Below are positions 1 to 8,960 of a stretch of DNA of 64,000 bases, piece by piece; position 1 is the stretch's first letter; the number at the start of each line of letters is the position of its first letter. Position numbers and translations under genes: made by a program. The notes below the pieces were generated by a model. The model worked only from the letters and a program-made list of their open reading frames with translations. It searched no databases and was not told where the DNA came from. This DNA is from Flavobacteriaceae bacterium (GTDB lineage Bacteria > Bacteroidota > Bacteroidia > Flavobacteriales > Flavobacteriaceae), in NCBI GenBank assembly GCA_021647885.1, contig JAKITV010000001.1, positions 1 through 64,000 of the forward strand. Reading direction: 5' to 3'.

Positions 1-1
1 A

Positions 2-400
2 AAGCAAAAAAGCATTGCATTTAAAGATGCTATTGAACTTCACATCTTAAATAATGAGAATATAGGAACAACCTTTGATGTTGTGATTAGTAAGCTAGGA
101 AATATTTCAACACTAAACTACACAGATGCTAAAGTTGAAGGAGCATTGACCTTTAGAGTAAAAGCAAACGAGTATTTTGTACCAATGCAAGGCAATATTG
201 ATGTAGAAGCAGAGATTACTAAACTAACGGAAGAATTAAATTACACCGAAGGCTTTTTAAAATCGGTACAAAAGAAACTCACTAACGAGCGATTTGTAGC
301 TGGAGCACCAGAGCAAGTTGTGGTTAGCGAAAAGAAAAAAGAAGCAGATGCTTTAGCAAAAATTGAAACACTTAAAGCGAGTTTAGCAAGTTTAAAGTAA
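2..400 (+). CDS. valS: Valine--tRNA ligase, C-terminal end (partial)
   Basis: The frame is open from the window edge to the stop, so only the last 132 residues are present. Valyl-tRNA synthetase charges tRNA-Val with valine in the cytoplasm. The visible part is the end of the anticodon-binding region followed by the C-terminal coiled-coil arm that contacts tRNA. The arm is marked by VPMQGNIDVEAEITKL and the family hallmark NERFVAGAPEQVV, then a Lys/Glu-rich helix ending in LKASLASLK. The GTG at 83 is internal and not a start. The catalytic HIGH and KMSKS motifs lie outside the window. A cassette begins directly behind the TAA stop. The assignment rests on the C-terminal motif and is considered secure. 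Confidence 0.93.
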   Translation, partial: KQKSIAFKDAIELHILNNENIGTTFDVVISKLGNISTLNYTDAKVEGALTFRVKANEYFVPMQGNIDVEAEITKLTEELNYTEGFLKSVQKKLTNERFVAGAPEQVVVSEKKKEADALAKIETLKASLASLK

Positions 401-401
401 A

Positions 402-555
402 GATTTTTAAAGAGTCGTTTAACGGTTATGTGTAAGATTTCGTTGCGTGAAATTAGCGATAAACTTCACAAGTACAAAACCAACTTGAAAATCCGATAGG
501 ATTTTCCAAAGTAAGCCAAAACTTAGCAATGAATTTTACACGGTGTTGGCAATAG
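402..555 (-). repeat. Downstream palindromic element of cassette 1
   Basis: Non-coding element directly after the hydrolase stop. On the plus strand it begins GATTTT..GAG.TCGTTTAACGG, continues with TGTGTA and GATTTCGTTGcGT, has a perfect 8-bp hairpin (GAAAATCC 487-494, GGATTTTC 499-506), and ends in ACACGGTGTTGGCAATAG. Its outer half and the hairpin recur at 41637-41740, and the outer motif also at 13810-13832. No T-tract follows the hairpin, so it does not look like a standard intrinsic terminator. Confidence 0.75.
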
Positions 556-1569
556 TTACTTTTTCAGTTCTATTATCCAATTCACTAAATACTCTTTAAA
601 TGATAAATCAATATCATAAATTTCATTTGTTAGTTGATTAGTTCCTTTTTTGGTCATAAAGTGGTCTAACTTTTCAATTTCTTTAAATTCAACATTCGAG
701 TTTCCAATTCTATTTAGTTCGGTTTTACTTTGTTTTGGGTCAACTAAAATATCTTCTTTTCCAATAATTACTAAAGTTGGAAAATCAATATTCTGATAGG
801 TTTTTGTATTATCAATTCGAGCAAATTCAACATTATGAGGCATAAGGTAATTAGAAAAAGATTTTTTATTTACGTTTACTTTTTTAGATTCTTTCTTTCC
901 AATTTTCCATAAGTCCCAAGCAGTTTTATCTGGATTTTTGTCAATCAATTCATAGACATAATTTAAAGCATTTATTCGTTCTTCTGCGTTTTTACCAATT
1001 ATTAACTTGTCATAATTTTTTATTCCATTTTCAATTTGATATTTCAATAATTCTCTTGGTTTTCCAATTGGTGTTGACCATTGAATTAAGAAATCAGGTT
1101 TTACATTCTGCTCAATTGATAGAGTTGTTACTATTCCACCCAAACTGTGTCCTAAAAAACCTATTTTTTTATTTTTGATAGTTTCTATTTTTTTAAACTC
1201 GCTGTAAATTTCAATGAAATCACTCGTGTAATTTTTTGGTTGATCATTATATTCTCCTGTAGATTTTCCAACTCCTCTTTTGTCAAATTTGAAAACGCTA
1301 ATATTATTTTCAAGTAAAAATTCAGTCAAATAATTATGAGCTTTTTGAGAAATTTTTCCAGTTCCAGATATGATTACAAGGATTTTATTAAAATCGGATT
1401 TTGGGGTTAATAATGTTCCGAAAATTGTAGTTGTTTCATTGATTTTTTTACTTATTCCCTCAACGTTATAGTTTTGAATATTCTTTATTCCTTTTTCATT
1501 GTCGAACTTTTCTTGACAGAAAATCAAATTTGAAATGAATAGTAATAATATTATCGGGATATTCTTCAT
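556..1569 (-). CDS. Exported alpha/beta hydrolase
   Basis: Predicted 337-residue serine hydrolase that is exported. It starts with a signal peptide (MKNIPIILLLFISNLIFCQ). An alpha/beta-hydrolase core follows: FDKRGVGKS, the nucleophile elbow GHSLGG, an acid residue in IIGKEDILVDP, and a late histidine in KLDHFM. This family contains esterases and peptidases, and the substrate cannot be read from sequence. An in-frame TTG lies 12 bases upstream, but it falls inside the inverted word TTGGCAATA, and the ATG gives a clean signal peptide, so the ATG was chosen. It is the only cargo gene of cassette 1 and is visibly AT-richer than its neighbours, which fits an acquired gene. Confidence 0.85.
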   Translation of the reverse strand: MKNIPIILLLFISNLIFCQEKFDNEKGIKNIQNYNVEGISKKINETTTIFGTLLTPKSDFNKILVIISGTGKISQKAHNYLTEFLLENNISVFKFDKRGVGKSTGEYNDQPKNYTSDFIEIYSEFKKIETIKNKKIGFLGHSLGGIVTTLSIEQNVKPDFLIQWSTPIGKPRELLKYQIENGIKNYDKLIIGKNAEERINALNYVYELIDKNPDKTAWDLWKIGKKESKKVNVNKKSFSNYLMPHNVEFARIDNTKTYQNIDFPTLVIIGKEDILVDPKQSKTELNRIGNSNVEFKEIEKLDHFMTKKGTNQLTNEIYDIDLSFKEYLVNWIIELKK

Positions 1570-1621
1570 AATTATTGCCAATATTAAGATAAATTCAGTT
1601 TCAATTGACTTTATTGATAGC

Positions 1622-1655
1622 TAAACGAAGCTAGTCTTTTTTAGCACAAAGTCAA
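1622..1655 (-). promoter_or_regulatory. Promoter of cassette 1
   Basis: On the minus strand TTG (1655-1653), 19 bases, TAGCTTCG (1633-1626), then TTTA. This matches the Bacteroidota pattern TTG / TAnnTTTG apart from one C in the -7 box. The same layout stands before the cargo of the other three cassettes. A conserved leader follows, with AATTGAAACTG 15 bases after TTCGTTTA. Confidence 0.65.
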
Positions 1656-1657
1656 TA

Positions 1658-4504
1658 TTAATCTATGTTATCTTGCATTTCGATTTCATTTAAAAGCAAT
1701 GGTTTTCCATAGCCTAAAGCTTCAAGTTTTTCCATCTGTGTAGCAGCATCACCAACAAATAAATAATTCATCTTATTAACGTTTAAGTATTTTTCTGCAA
1801 GCTTTTGAATGTCTTCAACAGTCATTTCTTTTACTATTGCTTCACGTTGTTTTGCATAATCGTCAGGAAGATTGTAATTACTAATATTGCTAAGCATACT
1901 TAATTTTGAGCGCATAGTTTCAAATGCTCTGGCATTACTTTTAACCATAAACCCTTTTGTAATATCAAGATCGTTTTGATTATAATTTGTACCATATTGC
2001 TCTACAATCTCTTTAACCAAAGTTGCTGACTCCAAAGTAACGTTAGTTCGTACATTACTGGATATTGTAAAAGGACCTTTAATATTTGTTCCTGAAAATT
2101 CAGACCAAATCCCATAAGTATATCCTTTTCCTTCACGTAATTGCTGTGTAAGTTGAGAAGCAAAACCACCTCCTCCTAAACGGTAATTCATAACTCTTGC
2201 TGTATAATAATCGGCATCAGTTACTGCAAGTGCAGGATAGCCAAACTGAATTACAGATTGTTTGGCATTAGGAACATCATAAAAATAGACTTTTGAAGTT
2301 TCAGGAGCAGTTGGCGTTTTTATTTCAGGGAATACAACATCTTTAATTTCCCAATTATCGTTTAAAGCTACTAATGAATTATTGACATCAGCATTAGAAA
2401 TATCACCAACCACATGAAAATTAGAAACTGTTGGTGATATATTTTGGTTGTAATAGCTTTCTAAATCTTCTATTGTAATTGCATTTACTGATGCTTCTGT
2501 TCCGATATTGTTATGAGATAGAATATGATCTTCGCCATAAATTAGTTTTGCATACTCGTTTGCTGCAATGCTATTCGGATTTCCTTTTTGACGCTGAATT
2601 TGACTCAATGTACTTTGTTTTACTAAATCAAATTCTTTAACATCCCAACGAGGTTCTAATATAATTTCTTGTACAAGATTCATCGTTGCATTATAGTTTT
2701 TTGCTAAAGTATTTCCTGTAATTATTATGGCTTCATTAGTAGCAAACGCATTAATTGAAGCACCTAAACTTTCAATGGCATTCTCTAATTGCTTTGGAGT
2801 TTTGTTTCGTGTTCCTTTTGTAAGCATATCTGCTAAAAGATTTGAAACTCCTATTTTGTTTTGATTCTCGAGAAGCATTCCTCCTTTAATTTGTAAGCGA
2901 AATTGTACTAAAGGCACTTCATTGTTTTCAATTCCGAAGACATTTAATCCAGAAGAAAATGTTTCTTTCCATACTGTTGGCACTTTTACATCAGGACTTT
3001 CTCCATATTCTGGTTCAACAGAACGGTCAAAACTAGAAGGTGTTTTTTCATAAGTAGCTGTAATATTAGCATCAAAAGTATCTTCGGCATTTTCTACTAT
3101 TTGTTCTTCTGTAACTTGAGCTAATTTTGAATCTTTTAAAGCTAGATTCACTTCACCTTTAGGTACAAAACTCGTTGCTACATAATGTTGATCTTTTATG
3201 TAAGTGTTATAAACACGCATAACATCATCGGTTGTTACAGCTAAAATATTTTTAACATCTTGATTAATAAATCCTGGGTCACCAGCAAATATTTCATATT
3301 GCGCTAACTTAAATCCTTTTCCGAGAACACTAGATAAGCCATTATAAAAACGGGTTTCTTGACTAGCTTTAATGCGATCTAAATCTTTTTGTGAAATCCC
3401 TTCAGCTTCAAACGTTGTAAAAGCATTATTTATAGCGCTCTGTACATTGTCTAAATTAGTGTTGTTAAAGGCCGTTACACTTAACATAAACTGTCCAGCA
3501 ATTTCAGAGTTGAATTGAAACATTCTTACATTATCGGTTAATTGATTGTCTTCTACCAAACTTTTATAAAGTGGAGCTCCTTTTCCTTTAGATAAGTAAC
3601 TTGCCAAAACTTCTAAAGCATAAGAATCGGAATGATATTGATATACAGATGGCCATGTTAAAGTTAATTGTGGTAATCGTGCAAAGTTATCTTCATAATA
3701 CAATTTTTTAGTTTCAGATAGTTGTACTGCTCGTTTTTCCATTTCAGGAATATCTTCACCTCTTTTTATTTCGTCAAAGTATTTTTTTACCCATGCTTTG
3801 GCTTGCTTAGTATCGAAATCTCCAGCAATAGTAAGCGTTACATTATTTGGCACATACCAACGATTGTAAAAATCTTTTACATCTTGAAGCGTTGCATTTT
3901 GCAAATCTTCTAAAGAGCCAATAACTTGCCAATTGTAAGGGTGATTTGCTGGATATAAATTTTTGCCTATTACATAAAAGTTATGTCCATAAGGACGATT
4001 ATCTACACTTTGTCTTTTTTCGTTTTTAACAACTTGCTTTTCTTTAGCCAGAACCTGTTCGGTTACAGTATTGATAAAGAAACCTAATTTATCGGCTTCT
4101 GCCCAAATCATTTTTTCGAGTGCATCCTTTGGGACTGTTTGAAAATAATTAGTTCTATCTCTACTTGTAGAACCATTAGCTCCTGAACCTCCAATACGAG
4201 CGCTCATCTTGTCTAAGCCTCCTTTTCCTAAGTTTTCCGATTCTAAAAAAAGTAAGTGCTCAAATAAATGTGCAAAACCTGTACGTCCTTCTATTTCTCT
4301 AGCAGAACCAACATGACTGGTCAGTGCTACAGCAACGACTGGATCTGATCTGTCTATATGAAAAATAACTTGTAGTCCATTATCCAAAGTGAATTTTTCA
4401 AAGTCAACATTAAATTCTGTTGTTCCTGAAGTAGTATCCTTTTCACAAGATAGGATTGCCATAAAAAGTATGACTACTATGTACTTTATTTTGAATAGTT
4501 TCAT
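1658..4504 (-). CDS. M16 family zinc metallopeptidase, lipoprotein (pitrilysin/insulinase type)
   Basis: A 948-residue two-domain M16 peptidase. It has a lipoprotein signal ending at Cys20 (AILSC), so it is probably anchored in the envelope facing the periplasm. The inverted zinc motif HLFEH is at residues 79-83, with a downstream glutamate expected in KEKQVVKNEKRQ. The C-terminal half repeats the fold without the zinc site (GGGFASQLTQQLREGKGYTYG), as in M16 proteins that form a clam-shell around peptides. The gene follows the M14 carboxypeptidase on the same strand with a gap of 29 bases, so both may be cotranscribed and take part in peptide breakdown. The exact substrate is unknown. Confidence 0.93.
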   Translation of the reverse strand: MKLFKIKYIVVILFMAILSCEKDTTSGTTEFNVDFEKFTLDNGLQVIFHIDRSDPVVAVALTSHVGSAREIEGRTGFAHLFEHLLFLESENLGKGGLDKMSARIGGSGANGSTSRDRTNYFQTVPKDALEKMIWAEADKLGFFINTVTEQVLAKEKQVVKNEKRQSVDNRPYGHNFYVIGKNLYPANHPYNWQVIGSLEDLQNATLQDVKDFYNRWYVPNNVTLTIAGDFDTKQAKAWVKKYFDEIKRGEDIPEMEKRAVQLSETKKLYYEDNFARLPQLTLTWPSVYQYHSDSYALEVLASYLSKGKGAPLYKSLVEDNQLTDNVRMFQFNSEIAGQFMLSVTAFNNTNLDNVQSAINNAFTTFEAEGISQKDLDRIKASQETRFYNGLSSVLGKGFKLAQYEIFAGDPGFINQDVKNILAVTTDDVMRVYNTYIKDQHYVATSFVPKGEVNLALKDSKLAQVTEEQIVENAEDTFDANITATYEKTPSSFDRSVEPEYGESPDVKVPTVWKETFSSGLNVFGIENNEVPLVQFRLQIKGGMLLENQNKIGVSNLLADMLTKGTRNKTPKQLENAIESLGASINAFATNEAIIITGNTLAKNYNATMNLVQEIILEPRWDVKEFDLVKQSTLSQIQRQKGNPNSIAANEYAKLIYGEDHILSHNNIGTEASVNAITIEDLESYYNQNISPTVSNFHVVGDISNADVNNSLVALNDNWEIKDVVFPEIKTPTAPETSKVYFYDVPNAKQSVIQFGYPALAVTDADYYTARVMNYRLGGGGFASQLTQQLREGKGYTYGIWSEFSGTNIKGPFTISSNVRTNVTLESATLVKEIVEQYGTNYNQNDLDITKGFMVKSNARAFETMRSKLSMLSNISNYNLPDDYAKQREAIVKEMTVEDIQKLAEKYLNVNKMNYLFVGDAATQMEKLEALGYGKPLLLNEIEMQDNID

Positions 4505-4533
4505 GTGTTGAAAAATTAAGGTATTAAGTGATA

Positions 4534-7026
4534 TTATAATTCAAACGCATTATTATTTACAAAAAAAATAGCGTTTACGAGAAACAGCTTTCCGTTTTCC
4601 CAAAAGCTTCTAAATAAGGTATTATCGACCATATAAATTATACTTCCTTTACCCAAACGTTCTTCTCCAAAAACAAGCGTATTGTTTAACTCTTCCATGG
4701 CTTCACTTCCAGCAAACCCAGAAACTTTGTTAGGGTTGTTTCCTATGTGTGCAACATTATAACCTTTGTCCAGTAATTTATACGATGCGTTTCCTAATTT
4801 AAGCGAAAAATAAGTATTAGCATAACCAAATGCCATTGGATGTGTATTATCCACTTTGGTTTTAAAAATAGCTCCAGTTATCATTTGTTTGGCTTTTTCC
4901 CGTTCTCTTTCTGCATAAGGAATTAGGTTGTTTTTATCTTCGTTTTCTTCATCATCTTCATCTTTATTACGTTTTAACCCAAACCCTTTTTTGTCGGCAA
5001 AAGCTCTTAATGCACGATCTATAGCAATTACTTTACCACCTTTTTTAATCCATGATTGTAGTTTTTCCATTCCAGCTTCATTTAAAATGCTTTTGTAATT
5101 TCCGCTTGGCATGATAAGTACATTGTATTTATCTAAATTTATTCGGCTAAAGTTTTCGGTGTTTATAGAAGTTACAGGATAATGTAATTGTTGTTCAAAG
5201 AAATGCCATAAAGCTCCATAGCTTAAAGATGATGTTCCTTTTCCAGAGAGTATTGCTATTTTTTGCTTGTTCACCAACTTAACATCAGGCGAACCAAAAT
5301 CAGGCCCATTGGTTGAAAACCCAGAAGCCACAGCTTTGAGTTTACGATTGTATTTGTTGGCAGTATTTACTAACAAATTATCAAAATCGACAACTTTTTT
5401 GTTATCTCCTCTCACAATAATTAGTGAGCCTCTATCAAAGGTATTTCCATCTGCTGTTAACGGTTTTTCGGTAAAACGGACTTTAATGTTTTGCTTTAAT
5501 AAATCAGTTAGAAATTCAGCGTCTTTTAAACTATTCCAACGTGCAATATAACCAGTAGCATTATTGTTCTTGCTATTAGAAACCGTTTTAGAAGTTGAAG
5601 TATTTGAAGCTATAAAACTTGTAGTAGCAATTGCTTCAAGTCCATAAACATAAGGTAAACTCCAGGCAGTAATATCGTAAGTAAGCGAATCGCTTAGTTT
5701 TGAATTTGGTTCAAACAGTACTTTAACCATTTTTCCTTTAGGCTGATTTGTGCTTACTACCAAATCGTTAGACGTTGTGTTCATGCTTCCTTGTGCGTTT
5801 AAAGAATATTTTAAACCGCTAACTTTTCCGTTTGAAGCATTGCCATATTTTATTTCGTGTTTGTCTAATAAAGATTTTAAAGCTTCAATTTTATCAATAT
5901 TTCCTTGTAGCACATAGCTTTTATATTTAAGTCCAGAAGTATTAAAGAACTTTTTAAACTCAGTATTTAATTGTGAAGCGTTTTTAGAAGAAATTTCAAC
6001 GGTCGATAATCCAGTTGTTGTATGATGCGCAACACGATCGACCAAAGTTAAAACCTCTCCTTCATCATTTAAAACACCTAAACCAGCTCGACCATGTCCA
6101 GCTTGTTCGTAAGTCATGCCAATAGCTCCCATAAATGTAGGATAGGTGTCTCCATAACTTGGATAAAATAAATCGAAACGTTCGCGAGTAAAATATAACC
6201 AACCTTCTGCATCAAAATATTTAGCATGATTTTTACCAATTTGTGTTTGAAAATTACTTTGCCAATCACTAACAATTTCATGATAAGGTTCAGAAGCAGG
6301 CGCAAAATAATAAGGTTCGTTTATGCCTTGTTCATGAAAATCAACATGAATATGTGGTAACCATTTGTTATATATTTTTAATCGAGAAGAAGACTCAACT
6401 TGTGTTGCCCAAACCCAATCGCGATTAAGATCAAATAAATAATGATTTGCTCTTCCACCTGGCCAAGGTTCTTTATGTTCGCTTGCTTGTTGGTCTGTGT
6501 TGTAAGGTGTGCTTTTGGTTTCATTGTACCAATTAACATAACGATCACGACCATCAGGATTTATACAAGGATCGATAATAACAACTGTATTTTTTAACCA
6601 ATCTTGTTTTTGGGTCAATAAAGTATAAATCGTTTTCATGGATGCTTCTGCACTCGATGCTTCGTTACCATGCACATTATAACTTAGCCAAACAATAGCA
6701 ACATCGTTTGTGACATTACCTTCAAGAATTCCAATATTTTTAAGGTTGTTTTCTCTTATGGTTTCAAGATTTTTTATATTCTCTTCTGAAGAAATATAAG
6801 ACACATATAAAGGTCGTCCCTCATAAGTTTCTCCATATTGCTCTAACTGTATTTGATTAGGCATTTGCGAAGCCACGTGTTTAAAATAATCGATAACTTT
6901 ATGGTGTCTTGTAAATTGTGTTCCTAATTCGTAGCCTAAAAAATTGTCAGGAGATTGAATTTGCTGTGCAGTTGTAATGTAAATTGAGCTTAATACGACT
7001 AATAGAACTTGATAAAACTTTTGCAT
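4534..7026 (-). CDS. M14 family zinc carboxypeptidase, exported
   Basis: An 830-residue exported peptidase with a signal peptide ending near TTAQQ. The M14 zinc-carboxypeptidase domain occupies the first part: the HxxE ligands are H119 and E122 in NVHGNEASS, and a third ligand His is in VDFHEQG. The long C-terminal part contains a glutamine-amidotransferase-like Rossmann region (VLIMPSGNYKSIL, KGGKVIAIDRAL), as in other large Bacteroidota M14 proteins. It lies in front of the M16 gene on the same strand. The divergent bshC gene shares the upstream gap. Function as a peptidase is well supported, the specificity is not. Confidence 0.92.
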   Translation of the reverse strand: MQKFYQVLLVVLSSIYITTAQQIQSPDNFLGYELGTQFTRHHKVIDYFKHVASQMPNQIQLEQYGETYEGRPLYVSYISSEENIKNLETIRENNLKNIGILEGNVTNDVAIVWLSYNVHGNEASSAEASMKTIYTLLTQKQDWLKNTVVIIDPCINPDGRDRYVNWYNETKSTPYNTDQQASEHKEPWPGGRANHYLFDLNRDWVWATQVESSSRLKIYNKWLPHIHVDFHEQGINEPYYFAPASEPYHEIVSDWQSNFQTQIGKNHAKYFDAEGWLYFTRERFDLFYPSYGDTYPTFMGAIGMTYEQAGHGRAGLGVLNDEGEVLTLVDRVAHHTTTGLSTVEISSKNASQLNTEFKKFFNTSGLKYKSYVLQGNIDKIEALKSLLDKHEIKYGNASNGKVSGLKYSLNAQGSMNTTSNDLVVSTNQPKGKMVKVLFEPNSKLSDSLTYDITAWSLPYVYGLEAIATTSFIASNTSTSKTVSNSKNNNATGYIARWNSLKDAEFLTDLLKQNIKVRFTEKPLTADGNTFDRGSLIIVRGDNKKVVDFDNLLVNTANKYNRKLKAVASGFSTNGPDFGSPDVKLVNKQKIAILSGKGTSSLSYGALWHFFEQQLHYPVTSINTENFSRINLDKYNVLIMPSGNYKSILNEAGMEKLQSWIKKGGKVIAIDRALRAFADKKGFGLKRNKDEDDEENEDKNNLIPYAEREREKAKQMITGAIFKTKVDNTHPMAFGYANTYFSLKLGNASYKLLDKGYNVAHIGNNPNKVSGFAGSEAMEELNNTLVFGEERLGKGSIIYMVDNTLFRSFWENGKLFLVNAIFFVNNNAFEL

Positions 7027-7217
7027 TGGTTTAATTTTGATTTTTTAAAATGAAAGTAAAGATAAAAAGCATAAATGATATAAACTGATTTTAACATTTT
7101 ATTTGCAAAATTTTAGCATTCTTGTTGAAGCTCAAAGTTTTAGATTTTTTTTAACCAAAACAAGAACTTTTAATAGATGAAAGTACATTATATTTACAAA
7201 AGAATTTAATATTTGCT

Positions 7218-8825
7218 ATGCCAACAGACTGTATTCCGTTTAAAGATACCAACTATTTTTCGTCGTTGATTTGTGATTATTTGGATGAAAATCCTGATTT
7301 ACAATCGTTCTATAATCGTTTTCCAAACCTTGAAAATTTTAAAAAGCAAATTGACGAAAAATGTCATTCTGAACTTGTTTCAGAATCTCATAGATTAATT
7401 CTCTCAAAAGTTTTAAAAAAACAATATCAAAATATAAACGCTTCATCGCTTACAAATCAAAATATTGAAGATTTAAAGCAGCAAAACACCTTTACCATTA
7501 CAACTGGTCATCAATTAAATTTATTTACTGGACCTTTATATTTTTTATATAAAATTATTTCCACTATAAATCTAACCAAAGCATTAAAAGCAAAATATCC
7601 AGAGTATAATTTTGTGCCAATCTACTGGATGGCAACCGAAGACCATGATTTTGAAGAGATCAACTATTTCAATTTCAAGGGTAAAAAAATACATTGGAAT
7701 GTTGAATCCAGTGGAGCAGTAGGCGAGTTGGATACAAAAGGATTAGAAGACGTTTTTAAAATAGTTGCTTCGGAAATCGGTCTAGGTGCCAATGCAGATT
7801 TTTTGAAGGATTTATTCAAAAACGCATATCTGCAACATAACAATTTAGCAGAAGCAACACGTTATTTGGCTAATGAGCTATTTAGAGATTATGGTTTGGT
7901 AATCCTCGATGGAAATGATTCAGATTTAAAACGATTATTTATTCCTTTTATTGAAGAAGAATTAGTGAGTCAAACATCATACAAAAAGGTTATTGAAACC
8001 TCTAAACGGCTTAATAGCTTAACATCTAATTACAAGGTTCAAGTTAATCCAAGAGAAATTAATTTGTTTTATTTAAATAAAGGACTTCGTGAACGTATTG
8101 TTGAAACCAATGGTTTGTATAAAGTAAATGACACAGAATTTTCATGGAGTAAAGAAGACTTGCTTAAAGAAGTACATGAGCATCCCGAACGTTTTTCGCC
8201 AAATGTAATTATGAGACCATTGTATCAGGAAGTAGTTTTACCAAATCTCTGTTATATTGGAGGTGGAGGAGAATTAGCCTATTGGTTGCAATTAAAAAGT
8301 TATTTTGAAACTGTAAAGATTCCGTTTCCAATGTTGTTATTGCGGAATTCTGTTTTAATAAGGACAAAAAAGCAAACACAGAAGCTTAAAAAATTTAATC
8401 TAACATTACAAGATTTGTTTTTAAAACAAGACGATTTAATCAATAAACAAATCAATACACTTTCCAAAATTGATATAGATTTTACAAGTCAAAAAGAACA
8501 TCTTAATCAGCAATTCAAAGCTCTTTATAAATTAGCAGAGCAAACCGACAAATCTTTTTTAGGTGCTGTTGCAGCACAAGAAAAGAAGCAAATAAATGGC
8601 TTAACTCATCTGGAGAAACGGTTACTAAAAGCTCAAAAAAGAAAACTAAACGAGCAAATTACAAGAATTATAAATCTTCAAAACGAGCTATTTCCAGGAC
8701 AAAGTTTACAAGAACGCAACCTTAATTTTTCTGAACTTTATCTTGAGTTTGGAGAACAATTAATTCCGAAGTTGATACAAGAATTAAAACCCCTTAAAGA
8801 TGAGTTTTTAATAGTGACTTTTTAG
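7218..8825 (+). CDS. bshC: Bacillithiol biosynthesis cysteine-adding enzyme BshC
   Basis: BshC attaches cysteine to glucosaminyl-malate in the last step of bacillithiol synthesis, giving a low-molecular-weight thiol in the cytoplasm. The 535-residue protein shows the family signature TTGHQLNLFTGPLYFLYKI near residue 95, WMATEDHDFEEI, and the conserved CYIGGGGELAYWLQL. A C-terminal coiled coil is rich in Lys and Gln. Residues 49-58 (CHSELVSESH) are the translation of a REP-type palindrome inserted in frame, which family members do not normally carry. Monocistronic context; guaA follows after 135 bases. Confidence 0.93.
   Translation: MPTDCIPFKDTNYFSSLICDYLDENPDLQSFYNRFPNLENFKKQIDEKCHSELVSESHRLILSKVLKKQYQNINASSLTNQNIEDLKQQNTFTITTGHQLNLFTGPLYFLYKIISTINLTKALKAKYPEYNFVPIYWMATEDHDFEEINYFNFKGKKIHWNVESSGAVGELDTKGLEDVFKIVASEIGLGANADFLKDLFKNAYLQHNNLAEATRYLANELFRDYGLVILDGNDSDLKRLFIPFIEEELVSQTSYKKVIETSKRLNSLTSNYKVQVNPREINLFYLNKGLRERIVETNGLYKVNDTEFSWSKEDLLKEVHEHPERFSPNVIMRPLYQEVVLPNLCYIGGGGELAYWLQLKSYFETVKIPFPMLLLRNSVLIRTKKQTQKLKKFNLTLQDLFLKQDDLINKQINTLSKIDIDFTSQKEHLNQQFKALYKLAEQTDKSFLGAVAAQEKKQINGLTHLEKRLLKAQKRKLNEQITRIINLQNELFPGQSLQERNLNFSELYLEFGEQLIPKLIQELKPLKDEFLIVTF
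7362..7390 (+). repeat. REP-like palindrome inside bshC
   Basis: TGTCATTCTGAACTTGTTTC followed by AGAATCTCA. ATTCTGAA and TTCAGAAT form a perfect 8-bp stem around CTTGTT. From memory, this text is a common dispersed intergenic repeat in Bacteroidota. Here it is read in frame as CHSELVSES. Confidence 0.75.
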
Positions 8826-8949
8826 TAAAACTCTGTCAATCTCTGTGTTGCTTTGAGAAACTCAGTGAGATAACAAAATCACAAAAAAATATTCGTGTAT
8901 TCGTGGCAAAAAAAACATAAATTGTAAATAGTTAATCAAAAATCATTTC

Positions 8950-8957
8950 TATTTTTG
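8950..8957 (+). promoter_or_regulatory. Possible -7 box of guaA
   Basis: TATTTTTG matches TAnnTTTG and ends three bases before the guaA ATG, which would make the mRNA almost leaderless. No well-spaced TTG box is evident (nearest is 25 bases upstream), so the assignment is tentative. Confidence 0.35.
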
Positions 8958-8960
8958 GGC

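Larger units (their letters stand above)
401..1657 (-). mobile_element. Putative gene cassette 1 (alpha/beta hydrolase cargo)
   Basis: This interval exactly fills the gap between the stop codons of valS and the M16 peptidase. Read in gene direction it has a promoter (TTG, 19 bases, TAGCTTCG), a leader shared with three other loci of the window, one gene, and a palindromic downstream element. TCGTTTA occurs at both outer sides in inverted orientation (415-421 and 1622-1628). Perfect 9-base inverted words hug the gene: TTGGCAATA at 546-554 and TATTGCCAA at 1573-1581. That it is a mobile unit is inference: no recombinase and no clear target duplication is visible. Confidence 0.5.
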
